DNA of 64,000 nucleotides from Siphonodentalium dalli (lineage: Eukaryota > Mollusca > Scaphopoda > Gadilida > Siphonodentaliidae). The notes under the pieces were generated by a model, which saw nothing but the letters and a program-made list of their open reading frames with translations, made no database searches and had not been told where the DNA came from. Shown one piece after another: positions 44,521 through 55,458 of the stretch. Both the position numbers and the translations under genes were made by a program. The stretch spans positions 247,131,474 through 247,195,473 of the forward strand of contig CP136065.1 of assembly GCA_032622095.1 (NCBI GenBank), written 5' to 3'. Within the stretch, counting starts at the first letter, position 1. Each line of letters begins with the position of its first letter.

Positions 44521-44528
44521 TTCCTGAG

Positions 44529-45219
44529 TCCATGCCTCTGACATATCTAATGAAGTTATGTTGCAACATCAACTGAGCATTATTTTCTATAATTATTATA
44601 CAGACCTAAATTTGTTTCATTCACTTCTTAAAATATTTAAAGGGTAGCGATTTCATGCTAATTTGGATAAGCACTCCACCACCCCACTTGAACAAGTCAC
44701 ACCCAAAATTTCAAAGAACCTTTCATGGAATTCATCTAATAATTTAGCAATTAATTCAGTCAACAATTTGCATTGATACACTATGACATGGCTACACTAT
44801 ACACCGTGACAGGACTAATTATTCTGATATACCTGATTAAATTGACTCTATTCTTATTACGCCCCCACCCACTGATCGTACAGACATAACTAATGTAACC
44901 ATTGTTGCCATACATTCTAGTTATGCATTCATTAGTAATGTAGGTAACTTGACACACAATGATCTGACCCAGAAAGATGATCTGACCCACTAAAGCAACC
45001 ATACTGAAATGACTTATACCATTTGTTACAATAGCTTTACTTTACCACACATATTGAAGAACGAGTCTGTGCTTTTTAAGTTTTATTTAAATTTCAAAAG
45101 GATTTTCAGGTAAGTAAATTGTTTTTCTATATTCTATAGTGTGCAGACCATTTGTTGAACTTTGTAGTGAATAATAGTTTCATTATAGAGAGGAGAGTAA
45201 TACAAACGCTCTTTATGTT
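44529..45219. other. No recognised feature
   Basis: AT-rich, single-copy looking sequence. No supported gene. Confidence 0.45.
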
Positions 45220-45223
45220 TTAA

Positions 45224-45629
45224 CCCTTTACCCAACAGAACGGCCCTGTGCCAATGCATTCTCTTATATATGCGAGTCGACCATAGGTCGCCTCGCATAT
45301 ATAAGAGAATGCATTGGCTTAACACATATTAAAAATGATAAAATTGTCAAAGAATGTAGAAAATATTATAAGAAAAAATGGTAAAAAGTGTTAAAAAAAG
45401 ATTTGTTTTAGGCCAATGCATTCTCTTATGTATGCGAGGCGATCTATGGTCGACTCGCATATATAAGAGAATGCATTGGCACATGGCATAACTGTAACCA
45501 TCACAATGTGGTCAATGAACCGGTTCCAATAATATCCATATTTGTATGGTGTTATTGAGACAGACCGAAGATATTTTAGGCTGTTGAAGCTTTATTTGGG
45601 CGTTTTTGGCCGGTTTGTTGGGTAAAGGG
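45224..45629 (-). mobile_element. MITE family C, complete, reverse
   Basis: TTAA 45220-45223 and 45630-45633, CCCTTTACCCAACAGAACGG to TTTGTTGGGTAAAGGG, two intact cassettes. Confidence 0.92.
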
Positions 45630-45809
45630 TTAACATATCAAGTACAAATACCACGAAATTCATTCACTATTTCATGCAATCATTTCTATCTTGCAGAGCA
45701 TAACCTATCCATATAATTGTATAATAAATATTTTTTCAGTCTAATTATATCTTGGTGAATACAAATATAATTACCAAATACTCGGCTTAAAGTTGATAGG
45801 TTGCTTCAA

Positions 45810-45937
45810 CCCTTTCATGAGGGGAGCTGAGCTGGTGCAGCATTAAAGATCATATGCCAGTGCGTTCTCTCATTTATAAGAGAATACATTGGTACAGGGT
45901 TTTCACAAAATTTCAGGAAGGTCCAGTCATGGAAGGG
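45810..45937 (+). mobile_element. MITE family D, internally deleted
   Basis: 'cctttcatgaggggagctga', 'gcagcattaaagatcat', one collapsed cassette (tctctcatttataagaga) and the right end with GGAAGGGTTAA (TTAA 45938-45941). Confidence 0.8.
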
Positions 45938-45941
45938 TTAA

Positions 45942-46093
45942 GAGGTAGGATAAGTGAAAATTGTAGCCATTTAATTTTATCAAATTCAAATTCTTTATTG
46001 GATATAACCATGCTTTAGCATAATCCAAGAATAAAATACATAAATAAATAACATCTTATATATAATCATTAATAAATTAAGACATTGATTGAC
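45942..46093. other. AT-rich, no feature
   Basis: Nothing seen beyond A/T runs. Confidence 0.4.
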
Positions 46094-46097
46094 TTAA

Positions 46098-46210
46098 CCC
46101 TTTCAGTGCCAAGTCCGATTTTTGTATCAACCCATATTTCGTTGATCATTTTTAAATATGCCTACATTTAGGCGCTGCCTATAGTAGTATATATATATAT
46201 AGGTTTTAAT
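46098..46210 (+). mobile_element. MITE family E, left-end fragment
   Basis: TTAA 46094-46097 and CCCTTTCAGTGCCAAGTCCG with 'gtatcaacccatatttc', matching 61083. The right limit is uncertain. Confidence 0.6.
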
Positions 46211-46314
46211 GTGTTGGTTAACATGCCCTATACCAACATCGTGCTAATATTTATTTGTTCGTAATATGAGCTTGAGCTTTATTCATTGATTTAGTATAGA
46301 TTAATTCAAGGGCA

Positions 46315-46490
46315 TGTTTGAGTTATAGAGGATCTCACATGAGTTTCTAGTTTATATGGAATTTATCAACCGAGTTCACTAAATTCGATTTGAGTCGAGG
46401 TTTACCGAGGCTCAAATAGAATTTAGAGGACGAGGTTGATAAATTACGTATAAAATAGGACGAGTGTGAGATACCTTTTATCACATGATC
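46315..46490. repeat. Imperfect inverted repeat
   Basis: 'ggatctcacatgagtttcta', 'gaatttatcaacc' mirrored by 'cgaggttgataaattacgta', 'gacgagtgtgagatacc', with a second inner pair around 'ggtttaccgaggctcaaat'. Probably an old palindromic element. Confidence 0.55.
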
Positions 46491-46964
46491 AAATAAACCC
46501 GAAGCAACGCGCAATATTCATCGAAAACAACAATCATAAACTACAGCGATCGCAAGTTATTTGAAGAACGCCGTGATGTCATCGCACGTGCTGATATTAA
46601 ACGTGTCTATTACCGATAATTATGAAACTGCTTTTATGGCCAAATTATGTGATAAATGTATATCTAAGGCGTCTTTGATGAAATAACATATTTATTTTGT
46701 TGCAGAGAAGGTTATTGGGTTCAGTAGCATCTTGGGGTTGTTAAAATATCTCTGTTTTCATTACATGACATAATAACATTTGGCCGATGGACATTCCACA
46801 ACTGCCGTCTGCTTATATTTCCTTAATAACAGACCATTTTAATGACACTGAGCCGGTCGCTTGCTGCATTGAAAATTCTTTGTTGACAATAATTTTGATA
46901 TCCGCGCAAACTTTCAATTTTAAGTTTCCTATTTTCAAACAACTGTTTTGATTTATGCATCAAG
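46491..46964. other. No recognised feature
   Basis: Includes 'ccgtctgcttatatttcctt' and 'aacagaccattttaatg', weakly like the interior of family I. No gene. Confidence 0.4.
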
Positions 46965-47440
46965 AATGTCTACTTTCATTTGTTTGAAAATGATTTATAC
47001 ACCTTTCTTGCCTCCAGGTAAACTCTTTATTTGATGTAAACACCAGGGGAACCTGATACATCACCACACAATGCACACATAGCTTAATTATTCCAAGCAC
47101 AAAATTAATTATATATACTAGTAAGATTAATGAAGGTAGATAAAAATATAGTCAAGTGCAAGTATTTTATTCAAAATTGTTAATATATAAGCAGACTGAA
47201 TTTGGAATTTTGTTATTTCATTTAAGCATCTTAAATGTCTACTTTTATTTGTTTGAAAATATTTATACACTTCTTGCCTTCAGGTAAACTCGTTATTTGA
47301 TGTTAACACCAGGGGGACTTGGTACATCACCACACATGGCTTATTCTGAGCAAAAATTAAAATATAATATAAGTTTAATGAAGGTTGATAAAAATTTAGT
47401 CAAGTGCAAGTATTTTATTCAAAGATGTTAATATTTTATA
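46965..47440 (+). repeat. ~270-bp direct duplication
   Basis: 46970-47190 and 47240-47440 share 'tttgtttgaaaat', 'caggtaaactctttatttga', 'agtcaagtgcaagtatttta' with moderate divergence. Confidence 0.8.
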
Positions 47441-47506
47441 AACAAGATATTCACCCCTTACATTAACAAAGTTATGTGGGGGGTGTACTGGAAACAGCAT
47501 TTGTAA

Positions 47507-47756
47507 ATCTTTACTAAATGAATTCTGAGTCTCCCATTTGTTTATAAAATTATATAAAAGTATAAACTGGAATGGTCTATTATTTATCTGGATGGACGTT
47601 CAGGAAATATAAGCAGATAATAGAAGGTTCACAAGGAATCCTATTCATTCGTGGGATATGTTCATAAAATAAGTTCAATAAACAGCCTACAGTCTTTTGT
47701 TGAACTTATTATCTAAACATTTCCAACTTGTCGATGAGTATTTAGTAAAGAAAAGG
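47507..47756 (+). mobile_element. MITE family I
   Basis: Interior 'ggtctattatttatctggat', 'gttgaacttattatctaaac' and the right end aaaggTTAA (47757-47760). The left end is eroded ('tttactaaatgaattctgag'). Confidence 0.65.
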
Positions 47757-47794
47757 TTAAATGCATTGTGTTAATTTAAACATGAGATTCTGAG

Positions 47795-48060
47795 GCGACA
47801 GCTTGCATCGCAATATAGTTTACATAATGCACTAGCAATACACAATACACAATGCAAATAGGTGTGTATATTTTAGATATAATGTTTCAACAATGCACAC
47901 AATTAAAATATAGGTTTATAGTTTACCTAACATACACCAGACGAGTTCCTATTGTCGTTCTCGGTTATGGCGTCTTTCAGACAGTATGTGTGGAATGTAC
48001 ATATTAACCATGGAGTAGATCAGACTATCACAAGATTATTGTAAGGCTCGCGACTAAATA
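47795..48060 (+). repeat. Segmental duplication, copy 1 (empty site)
   Basis: Shares 'acgagttcctattgtcgttc', 'cggttatggcgtctttcaga' and 'acatattaaccatggagtag' with 51190-51930. In the other copy a family C element occupies the TTAA at this point (48004-48007 here). Confidence 0.85.
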
Positions 48061-48521
48061 ACATTATGTATTTAATAACAGAACACAGATTAAAATTTTC
48101 TGACACTTCATAACTATTGTCAAACTCCAGGCAGAGTTATCTCCCATCGCTCCGCTGAGATACCACTGCCATAATGACATTAATTGGTAAGGAATTCTTA
48201 CGTGGTTTTAGTTCTAATATGTTTTAGGATTAAAATTGTCTATGTCTGGCTCAGTTCATATTGTTCTTATCAATACCGAAAGAATTACCATTATTGCAAA
48301 CTTAAAAAAAAATTTGGTGGTCAAAACAAGATAATAGGTGACTAAATAGTAGTATACATAAATACAGTTCTGCGACGATATGTAAAAATAGATTTATCGT
48401 TTGCAAAGTACACTCATTGTGGCAGTGATATATCGCAGGGCGCTGTATGGAGTTTGAACTATTGTATGTATAAAGGAGGCCTCCAAAGTTACAAACATAG
48501 CAAGGAAGCCTCCCCACAGCC
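48061..48521. other. No recognised feature
   Basis: No gene, repeat or element recognised. Confidence 0.45.
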
Positions 48522-48703
48522 CTGGGATTTAGCCTAGGCAATGGGCAATGCCAAGGTAAAATCAGAGGCAAAATCAGTTTGCCTACGTAAAATAAGTTCA
48601 TTGTTTTACTAAAATTGGCTTCCCGCCAATGAGTCAAACAGAAATACAACCTCTTTAGCTAAATTGTCTTCCTTTCACTCTTCTTTACATATATTGTCAT
48701 GTA

Positions 48704-49004
48704 CAGTAATGCCCTATTTAATTAATCGACTCCTTAACTACAGCAGCATTATGGGTAAATTTTCAGGATTTAGTCGGAAATATGGCTTGTTGCCATTCAT
48801 CGGAAAGCTCTCAGTGAGAGCTTTCCGATGAATGGCAACAAGCCATATTTCCGACTAAATCCTGAAAAGTTACCCATAATTCTGCTGTGGTTAAGGAGTG
48901 AGAGCTTTCCGATGAATGGCAACAAGCCATATTTCCGACTAAATCCTGAAAAGTTACCCATAATTCTGTTGTGGTTAAGGAGTCGATTATTTAGGGCATT
49001 ACTG
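48704..49004. mobile_element. MITE family B with duplicated right arm
   Basis: CAGTAATGCCCTATTTAATT on the left. After the centre, the right arm from 'agagctttccgatgaatgg' to 'gtggttaaggagt' is present twice (48818-48898, 48901-48982). Ends gggcattactg. Confidence 0.88.
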
Positions 49005-49226
49005 AAATTGCATGGATCTATGACACTGGGGCATTAACTATAGGGACACTGCGGAGTTCAATGTTTGGGAAATTGTTCATATATGTTGAGTATGAATAGG
49101 TAAGCATTTGGAGGAGAGTAATTTGAATGAATTAGATTTTCAGCTTACATTATTGACTATAATTTCTTTGATAACTAATCATAATAAAGTAGCATACCTG
49201 AGTTGTGAGGTTATTATTGATTTGAA
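49005..49226. other. No recognised feature
   Basis: Plain sequence between B and J. Confidence 0.4.
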
Positions 49227-49690
49227 ATATGTGACCCGCCATAACAAATCCAGTCGTAAGTCGGGATTTTTTTACCCTGTGCCAATGCATTCTCTTATAT
49301 ATGCGAGTCGACCATAGGTCGCCTCGCATATATAAGAGAATGCATTGGCCTAACAATTTTTTATCATTTTTTTTAAATAAATGTTTCTTACAATTTTTAG
49401 GACATAAAATAAAAAACATCCATTACCCTGCAGGGAGCCCCACACATATATAGAAGCATATAGAAGAGTGTCGTCTGCTCGTTTGTCTGGGGCTATGTAT
49501 GGGTGAAATTATAAAATTGTTAAAGAATACAAGAAAAAATTATTAAAATTGTAAAAAATTGTTAGGCCAATGCATTCTCTTATATATGTGAGGCGACCTA
49601 TGGTCGACTCGCATATATAAGAGAATGCATTGGCACAGGGTAAAAAAAATCCCGACTTACGACTGGATTTGATATGGCGGGTCACATATT
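49227..49690. mobile_element. Element J: long-TIR MITE carrying two cassettes
   Basis: Ends 'atatgtgacccgccataaca' and 'tatggcgggtcacatat', with 'ccagtcgtaagtcgggattt' next inside. These differ wholly from the ends of C, D and E, yet the inner part has the same pair of cassettes (49281-49348, 49564-49637). Confidence 0.85.
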
Positions 49691-49913
49691 GTTGCAAAAT
49701 TGCCTAGGCAAAATCAATTTTTTGCCTAGGCTCTCTCCCACCAAGGCAAAGATATCCTAGGCATCTCTTCCTCGATTCCCACGGCTGCTCCATGTGTATC
49801 AATGTAGCCTCTATACACAGGTGAAATATAGATTTTGCTTTCTATCTTCATCTAACAATAAAAAAAATATATCCAAGGACTGTGTTGTCTGAATTTGAAC
49901 ATGAGATTCTGAT

Positions 49914-50645
49914 TCAATATTACCACCAGGGGGCGCCGGAAGAGGGGGGCAGAGGGGCCAATATTACCACCAGGGGGCGCCGGAAGAGGGGGGCAGAGGG
50001 GGCAATATTACCACCAGGGGGCGCCGTAAGAGGGGGGCAGAGGGGGCAGCTGATTCAATATTACCACCAGGGGCGCCGGAAGAGGGGGGGCAGAGGGGGC
50101 AATATTACCACCAGGGGCGCCGGAAGAGGAGGGCAGAGGGGGCAATATTACCACCAGGGGCACCGGAAGAGGGGGGCAGAGGGGGCAATATTACCACCAG
50201 GGGGCGCCGGAAGAGGGGGGGGCAGAGGGGGCAGCATTCAATATTACCACCAGGGGCGCCGGAAGAGGGGGGGCAGAGGGGGCAATATTACCACCAGGAG
50301 CGCCGGAAGAGGGGGGCAGAGGGGGCAATATTACCACCAGGGGGCGCCGGAAGAGGGGGGCAGAGGGGGCAGCATTCAATATTACCACCAGGGGCGCCGG
50401 AAGAGGAGGGGCAGAGGGGGCAATATTACCACCAGGGGCGCCGGAAGAGGGGGGGCAGAGGGGGCAGCTGATTCAATATTACCACCAGGGGCGCCGGAAG
50501 AGGGGGGGCAGAGGGGGCAGCTGATTCAATATTACCACCAGGGGCGCCAGAAGAGGGGGGCAGAGGGGGCAGCTGATTCAATATTACCACCAGGGGCGCC
50601 GGAAGAGGGGGAGCCCCCTGCCCTTGGATGCTTCCGGTGCCCCTG
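49914..50645 (+). repeat. GC-rich tandem repeat with CTCF-like cores, 15 units
   Basis: Units of ~46-60 bp: 'atattaccaccagggggcgc', 'cggaagaggggggcagaggg', 'ggca', some with an extra agctgattca or gcattca. CCACCAGGGGGCGCC is the recognised core of the vertebrate/insect CTCF motif. Five units (49923, 49968, 50011, 50194, 50334) keep five Gs and nine have four. A 254-codon plus-strand frame is a by-product of base composition. The right end inverts into 'gcttccggtgcccctg'. Confidence 0.9.
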
Positions 50646-50744
50646 ATTATACCACCACTATGCAGAGTACAGATATTGAAATACAGACAGAATACAAGGA
50701 TTTATCTTAAAAAGGACTGCCCAAAATGCAGCCTAATCAATGTA
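50646..50744. other. Plain sequence
   Basis: Short interval between array and MITE B, no feature. Confidence 0.4.
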
Positions 50745-50957
50745 CAGTAATGACCTAAGTAATCGACGTCTTAACGAAAGCAGAATTATGGGTAACTTTT
50801 CAGGATTTAGTCGGAAATATGGCTTGTTGCCATTCATCGGAAAGCTCTCGACGAGAGCTTTCCGATGAATGGCAACAAGCCATATTTCCGACTAAATCCT
50901 GAAAAGTTACCCATAATTCTGCTTTCGTTAAGACGTTGATTACTTAGGGCATTACTG
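50745..50957. mobile_element. MITE family B, best-preserved palindrome
   Basis: TA on both sides. CAGTAATGACCTAAGTAATC and its mirror, with arms of ~105 bp almost perfectly complementary, meet at gctctcgacgagagc. It is likely the most recent B insertion here. Confidence 0.92.
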
Positions 50958-50959
50958 TA

Positions 50960-51189
50960 CACCATGCAGCATAACTAATGTTCATTACATCGTCTGAATA
51001 ATGCTGCGGATAGCACACAATGGTCTGAAAATGTGTCTCTCGGTTTGATGTCATATGTGAGAGTGACAGTATATTTCAGGTAGTGATTCTCCTGGCTGCC
51101 AGTCTGATGACGTCACAGAACATTCGAGTTCAAACAACACAAATATTTTGCCTCGAAATCTCAGATGTCTTTCGGCACCAAGGAACACA
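50960..51189. other. No recognised feature
   Basis: Plain sequence, no gene. Confidence 0.4.
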
Positions 51190-51935
51190 AAAATGCGATA
51201 AACTACTAAACTTCCATTTTTGAAACATCAACTTTAAGGTTGCATCACAATGATAATATGCATTTATAGTTTACACAATTCAAATAGGCGTTCATACTTC
51301 ACGGTAATGCACCAGCAATACACAATACAAGTTTATGTTGATATAATACAGCAACGAGACGAGTTCCTATTGTTGTTCTCGGTTATGGCATCCTTCAGGC
51401 AGTATGTGTGCAATCTACATATTAACCCTTTACCCAACAGAACGGCCCTGTGCCAATGCATTCTCTTATATATGCGAGTTGACCATAGGTCGCCTCGCAT
51501 ATATAAGAGAATGCATTGGCTTAACACATATTCAAAATGATAAAATTGTCAAAGAATGTAGAAAAATATTATAAAAATTGTTAAAAAATGTAAGAAAAAA
51601 TTATAAAATTGTTAAAGAATGTAAGAAAAAATGGTAAAAAGTGTTAAATTTTTTTTTTTTAGGCCAATGCATTCTCTTATATATGCGAGGTGACCTATGG
51701 TCGACTCGAATATATAAGAGAATGCATTGGCACAGGGCATAACTGTAACCATCACAATGTGGTCAATGAACCGGTTCCAATGATATCCATATTTGTATGG
51801 TTCTATTGAGACAGACCGAAGATATTTTAGGCTGTTGAAGCTTTATTTGGGCGTTTTTGGCTGGTTTGTTGGGTAAAGGGTTAACCGTTGAGTAGATCTT
51901 TGACTATCACAAACTTATTACAAAGTTTGTGACTT
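51190..51935 (+). repeat. Segmental duplication, copy 2 (filled site)
   Basis: Corresponds to 47795-48060: 'acgagttcctattgttgttc', 'cggttatggcatccttcagg', 'ctacatattaa', then the family C element, then 'ttaaccgttgagtagatc' and 'gactatcacaa'. Confidence 0.85.
51426..51880 (-). mobile_element. MITE family C, complete, reverse
   Basis: TTAA 51422-51425 and 51881-51884, CCCTTTACCCAACAGAACGG to TTTGTTGGGTAAAGGG. The A/T spacer between cassettes is longer than in other copies, with repeated 'attataaaattgttaaa'. Confidence 0.93.
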
Positions 51936-52830
51936 GTGCCAAAGACCTTTAGAATGGCAGGGTGGCAGATTTCAATATACACATATGACCACTATTCTAA
52001 TTAAACTGGAGCCTCTTGTCAATTTGTAAAAATTAGTATCATACCAGGAGCCGAAATAATATAAAGAAATCGTATAATATAAATAATATAAAGAGATAGC
52101 CAATTTTAGTTAAAAGTGATCACCAGATGTGTTTCATATTTTGTTGAAACTTACATTTTCTACTCTCTCTCTCTATAATTTTACCCAAGGAACCGATAAT
52201 ATATATACTGATGTGTACAATCTTATAAGATGTATAATTATATTAAATTCATGTAGCAAAATATCTTTCTTGGATATCTGGACATTTTGAGTTTAATGAC
52301 GGTGGCTTCACTTCTAATGATCACAAATATCTCAAGCTCCATTTTCTTTTGCTAAGAATGAAAACTTTGATTGAATGAGACAGTTCGAGTCTCAATAGCA
52401 TATGATTCTGTGTCCGTTCTCTATTGAGCATGGGTCCTTTATGTCCTAATAATGGTTACAAGTACCCAGCATTAATCTATGGGGTGATAACTATTCTCTA
52501 TAGAATGAACTACCCAGTATTAATCTTTGGGGCGATAACTATACTGTATATAGAATGGACTTTTGTTCTTTTCAGTGATTTCTAATATACAAGTCATTCA
52601 AATTTGAAGCACGAACACAGTGCATAACTTTAGGAATAGGAATTAAGTTCCAAACAACAATGAGCCGACATCTCGCTTTGTTTCCTGCTGTAATTACGAT
52701 TTCTTACTAATCATTACGAGGCTCCCTTAATTGTTGTCCTCACGAATAATATATTGATTTTTTCCTGTGTGTTAAGTACTCATGGTGCGAGGTTCAACTT
52801 AAAAAGAAAGTAGATGTAATACCGACCATA
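51936..52830. other. No gene recognised
   Basis: AT-rich. Local duplication 'acccagcattaatctatggg' / 'acccagtattaatctttggg' at 52456 and 52510. Nothing else. Confidence 0.45.
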
Positions 52831-53190
52831 CCTGGCATAGTAAATAGTGATCGCATCTCGTCAACATTAGTGGATCCCTGGGTCTCTGTCATACCATTAT
52901 CTCTGACAGGTGATATAATTCTCATTCAGACGACGGCAGACAAAGCCCATATTATTCTGTCTCTCTGTATGTGAATAAGTTCTATGGAATAATTTGGAGA
53001 TATTCAGTTTTTGACTATGTATTATTATAAGAGGTGTAATAGGTCGCCCTCCCCAGTAAGTATCTAAATTTATTGTGATAGATTTTTTCATTTTTTTTTT
53101 TTTTTCTTCGACTGGTTTGGTTCTCTAAATCTCAGACATTCGATCACGATTGATGGACTTGTTATCTAGTTGGTGGAGGACTATAAAATA
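52831..53190 (+). repeat. Diverged relative of the ~200-bp repeat
   Basis: 'ggatccctgggtctctgtca', 'cagacgacggcagacaaagc' and 'cgccctccccagtaag' parallel 53395-53690. Confidence 0.65.
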
Positions 53191-53194
53191 AAGT

Positions 53195-53325
53195 AATAAT
53201 ATAAATAAGATTGTAACACCTTTATAATTTTATTTTATTTTTCTCTATTTTGAAGGGTCGTAAGTTCGTGAAATAAAATTTCACAATAAGTCTATAAAGG
53301 TGTTACAATCTAATCTTATTTATAT
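53195..53325. mobile_element. Small inverted-repeat element H
   Basis: 'ataagattgtaacaccttta' at the left and 'tataaaggtgttacaatcta' at the right, with an inner pair 'tttattttatttttctc'/'gtgaaataaaattt'. Interrupts the diverged repeat region. Confidence 0.7.
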
Positions 53326-53499
53326 TAACAATTCTGGAGACTTTTACGGCTCTTAAAACAAAGTAGACAGATGCTGGCACTGTAAATAGTGATCACATCC
53401 TGTCAACATAAGAGGATCCCTGGGTCTCCGTCTCTCCATTATGTGCACATGTGCGAATGTGACAGGTGATATTATACTCAGAGGACTGCAGACAAAGTC

Positions 53500-54480
53500 C
53501 TTTGTGATGAATATAACCTATATATCGACAGCTGATCGTGTTTATATTCTGGCTCTGTGAGGGCTAGCTGACAGTTCTTTGGGGGTATGATTTCTCTGTG
53601 CTCGGGAGATTCCATGGAATAATTCGGAGACATTCAGTATATCACCATGTATTATAGGAGGTACCCCCGGTCACCCTCCCCGGTAAGTGAACTCATCATT
53701 GTGTTATGAGTATAACCTACATATCGACAGCTGATCGTGTTTATATTCTGGCTCTGTGAGGGCTGACAGTTCTTTGGGGGTATGATTTCTCTGTGCTCGG
53801 GAGATTCCATGGAATAATTCGGAGACATTCAGTATATCACCATGTATTATAGGAGGTACCCCCGGTCACCCTCCCCGGTAAGTGAACTCATCATTGTGTT
53901 ATGAGTATAACCTATATATCGACAGCTGATCATGTTTACCTTATATTCTGGCTCTGTGAGGGCTAGCTGAAAGTTCTTTGGGGGTATGATTTCTCTGTGC
54001 TCGGGAGATTCCATGGAATAATTCGGAGACATTCAGTATATCACCATGTATTATAGGAGGTACCCCCGGTCACCCTCCCCGGTAAGTGAACTCATCATTG
54101 TGTTATGAGTATAACCTATATATCGACAGCTGATCATGTTTACCTTATATTCTGGCTTTGTGAGGGCTGACAGTTCTTTGGGGTATGATTTCTCTGTGCT
54201 CGGGAGATTCCATGGAATAATTCGGAGACATTCAGTATATCACCATGTATTATAGGAGGTACCCCCGGTCACCCTCCCCGGTAAGTGAACTCATCATTGT
54301 GTTATGAGTATAACCTATATATCGACAGCTGATCATGTTTACCTTATATTCTGGCTCTGTGAGGGCTAGCTGAAAGTTCTTTGGGGGTATGATTTCTCTG
54401 TGCTCGGGCTATTCCATGGAATAACACCGAGACATTCAGTATCTTGCCACGTATTATACTTCTCATTGTCTTGTGTCATA
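53500..54480 (+). repeat. ~200-bp tandem repeat, five units, each with a splice-donor-like site
   Basis: Units start with 'tataacctatatatcgacag' near 53515, 53710, 53909, 54110 and 54311. Each of the first four ends in 'caccctccccggtaagtgaa', so a perfect donor consensus recurs. No open frame spans units convincingly and no acceptor pairs with these sites. Confidence 0.9.
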
Positions 54481-54574
54481 CCTTAGTTCTCTTTGAAGTG
54501 AGTCACCCTCCTGATTGTCTTGGCATTTAAATACCTTTTTCATTTATTTCTTCTATAATCTCAAACATGATACC

Positions 54575-54679
54575 GAGAGCTTTCCGATGAATGGCAACAA
54601 GCCATATTTCCGACTAAATCCTGAAAAATTACCCATAATTCTGCTGTGGTTAAGGAGTCGATTATTTAGAGCATTACTG
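54575..54679. mobile_element. MITE family B, right arm only
   Basis: 'gagagctttccgatgaatgg' to 'gagcattactg' before TA. Confidence 0.8.
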
Positions 54680-54724
54680 TATGTGCATGGCTATTATTCA
54701 TATTTGAGAATAAGCATTCTATCC

Positions 54725-55110
54725 TGATTCCATTGTCCTGAATATAACCTATATCCATTCTGTGACGATTCCTTGGAATAATTTGAAGACATTCAGTTCT
54801 TCATCATGTCTTATGGGAGATAACTCTGATTCAGGGGATGACACACAAAGTCCATTGTCCTGAATAAAACCTATGTCCATTCTGTGACGATTCCTTAGAA
54901 TAATCTGAAGACATTCAGTTGTTCATGTATCATGGGAGATAACTCTGATTCAGAGGATGGCAGACAATGTCCATTGTCATGAATATAACCTACATATCGA
55001 CAGAGTTTAACATTTATTATGTGTCTCTGTGTGGATGATTCCCATGGAATAACTAGGAGATAATTCAGAATTTCACCTGATTTCACCAAGTCCTATAAGA
55101 GATACCCCTG
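54725..55110 (+). repeat. ~115-bp degenerate units related to the 200-bp repeat
   Basis: Three units with 'gaatataacctatatccatt', 'ttccttggaataatttgaag', 'gggagataactctgattcag'. They share catggaataa and gacattcag with the 53500-54480 array. Confidence 0.75.
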
Positions 55111-55282
55111 AACAAAAACCAACAACGTAACAATGAAGCTGTAGAAGGGTTTCTTCATCAGAAAGGCACATCGAAACAAAGAGGATTAGCTATATAAACA
55201 CGACCACCAGACATGCTAGCAATCCCTCCACCTGTCGATACTAATGATATCAGATTAATTGAATCTTGATAGCAGTGTTAAC

Positions 55283-55458
55283 TTTTCATAACCTTATAAA
55301 TCACCACTAATACCATTAATGAAAGTGTTGTATTGATTGACAAATATTATTAAACTTTCTTGACGAATCAAAAGTGACTTGCCAAATGAATATATTTTTT
55401 GCCAAATGTGAATTATTTTTGCCATTGGGAAATTTGGCAAGTGGCAGCGCAAACCCTG
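55283..55458 (-). mobile_element. hAT-like element, truncated copy of 44033-44520
   Basis: 'agtgacttgccaaatgaata', 'ttgccattgggaaatttggc' and the end 'cagcgcaaaccctg' match the complement of 44033-44250. It lies in a unit of the preceding repeat family (ttctctgtgc follows). The far end is missing. Confidence 0.75.

Larger units (their letters stand above)
48522..49785. mobile_element. Possible composite element N with cagcc..ggctg ends
   Basis: 'cagccctgggatttagccta' with 'ggcaatgggcaatgccaagg' on the left resembles the complement of 49695-49785 ('tgcctaggctctctccc', 'gattcccacggctg'). The ends could belong to one element, but no target duplication is evident. It would contain the B and J copies listed next. 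Tentative. Confidence 0.35.

Noticed and set aside
48522-49785. A defined hAT element with 8-bp duplication
   Set aside because: The ends are similar but the flanking 8 bases do not match, so it is listed only as a tentative composite.
49882-50646. 254-codon Gly/Arg-rich plus-strand frame
   Set aside because: Explained by a GC-rich tandem repeat. Unit lengths vary and frames shift between units without the constraint expected of a protein.
9750-54727. Frames with MNGNKPYFRLNPEKLPI
   Set aside because: Translation of the arm of MITE B, with no gene context.
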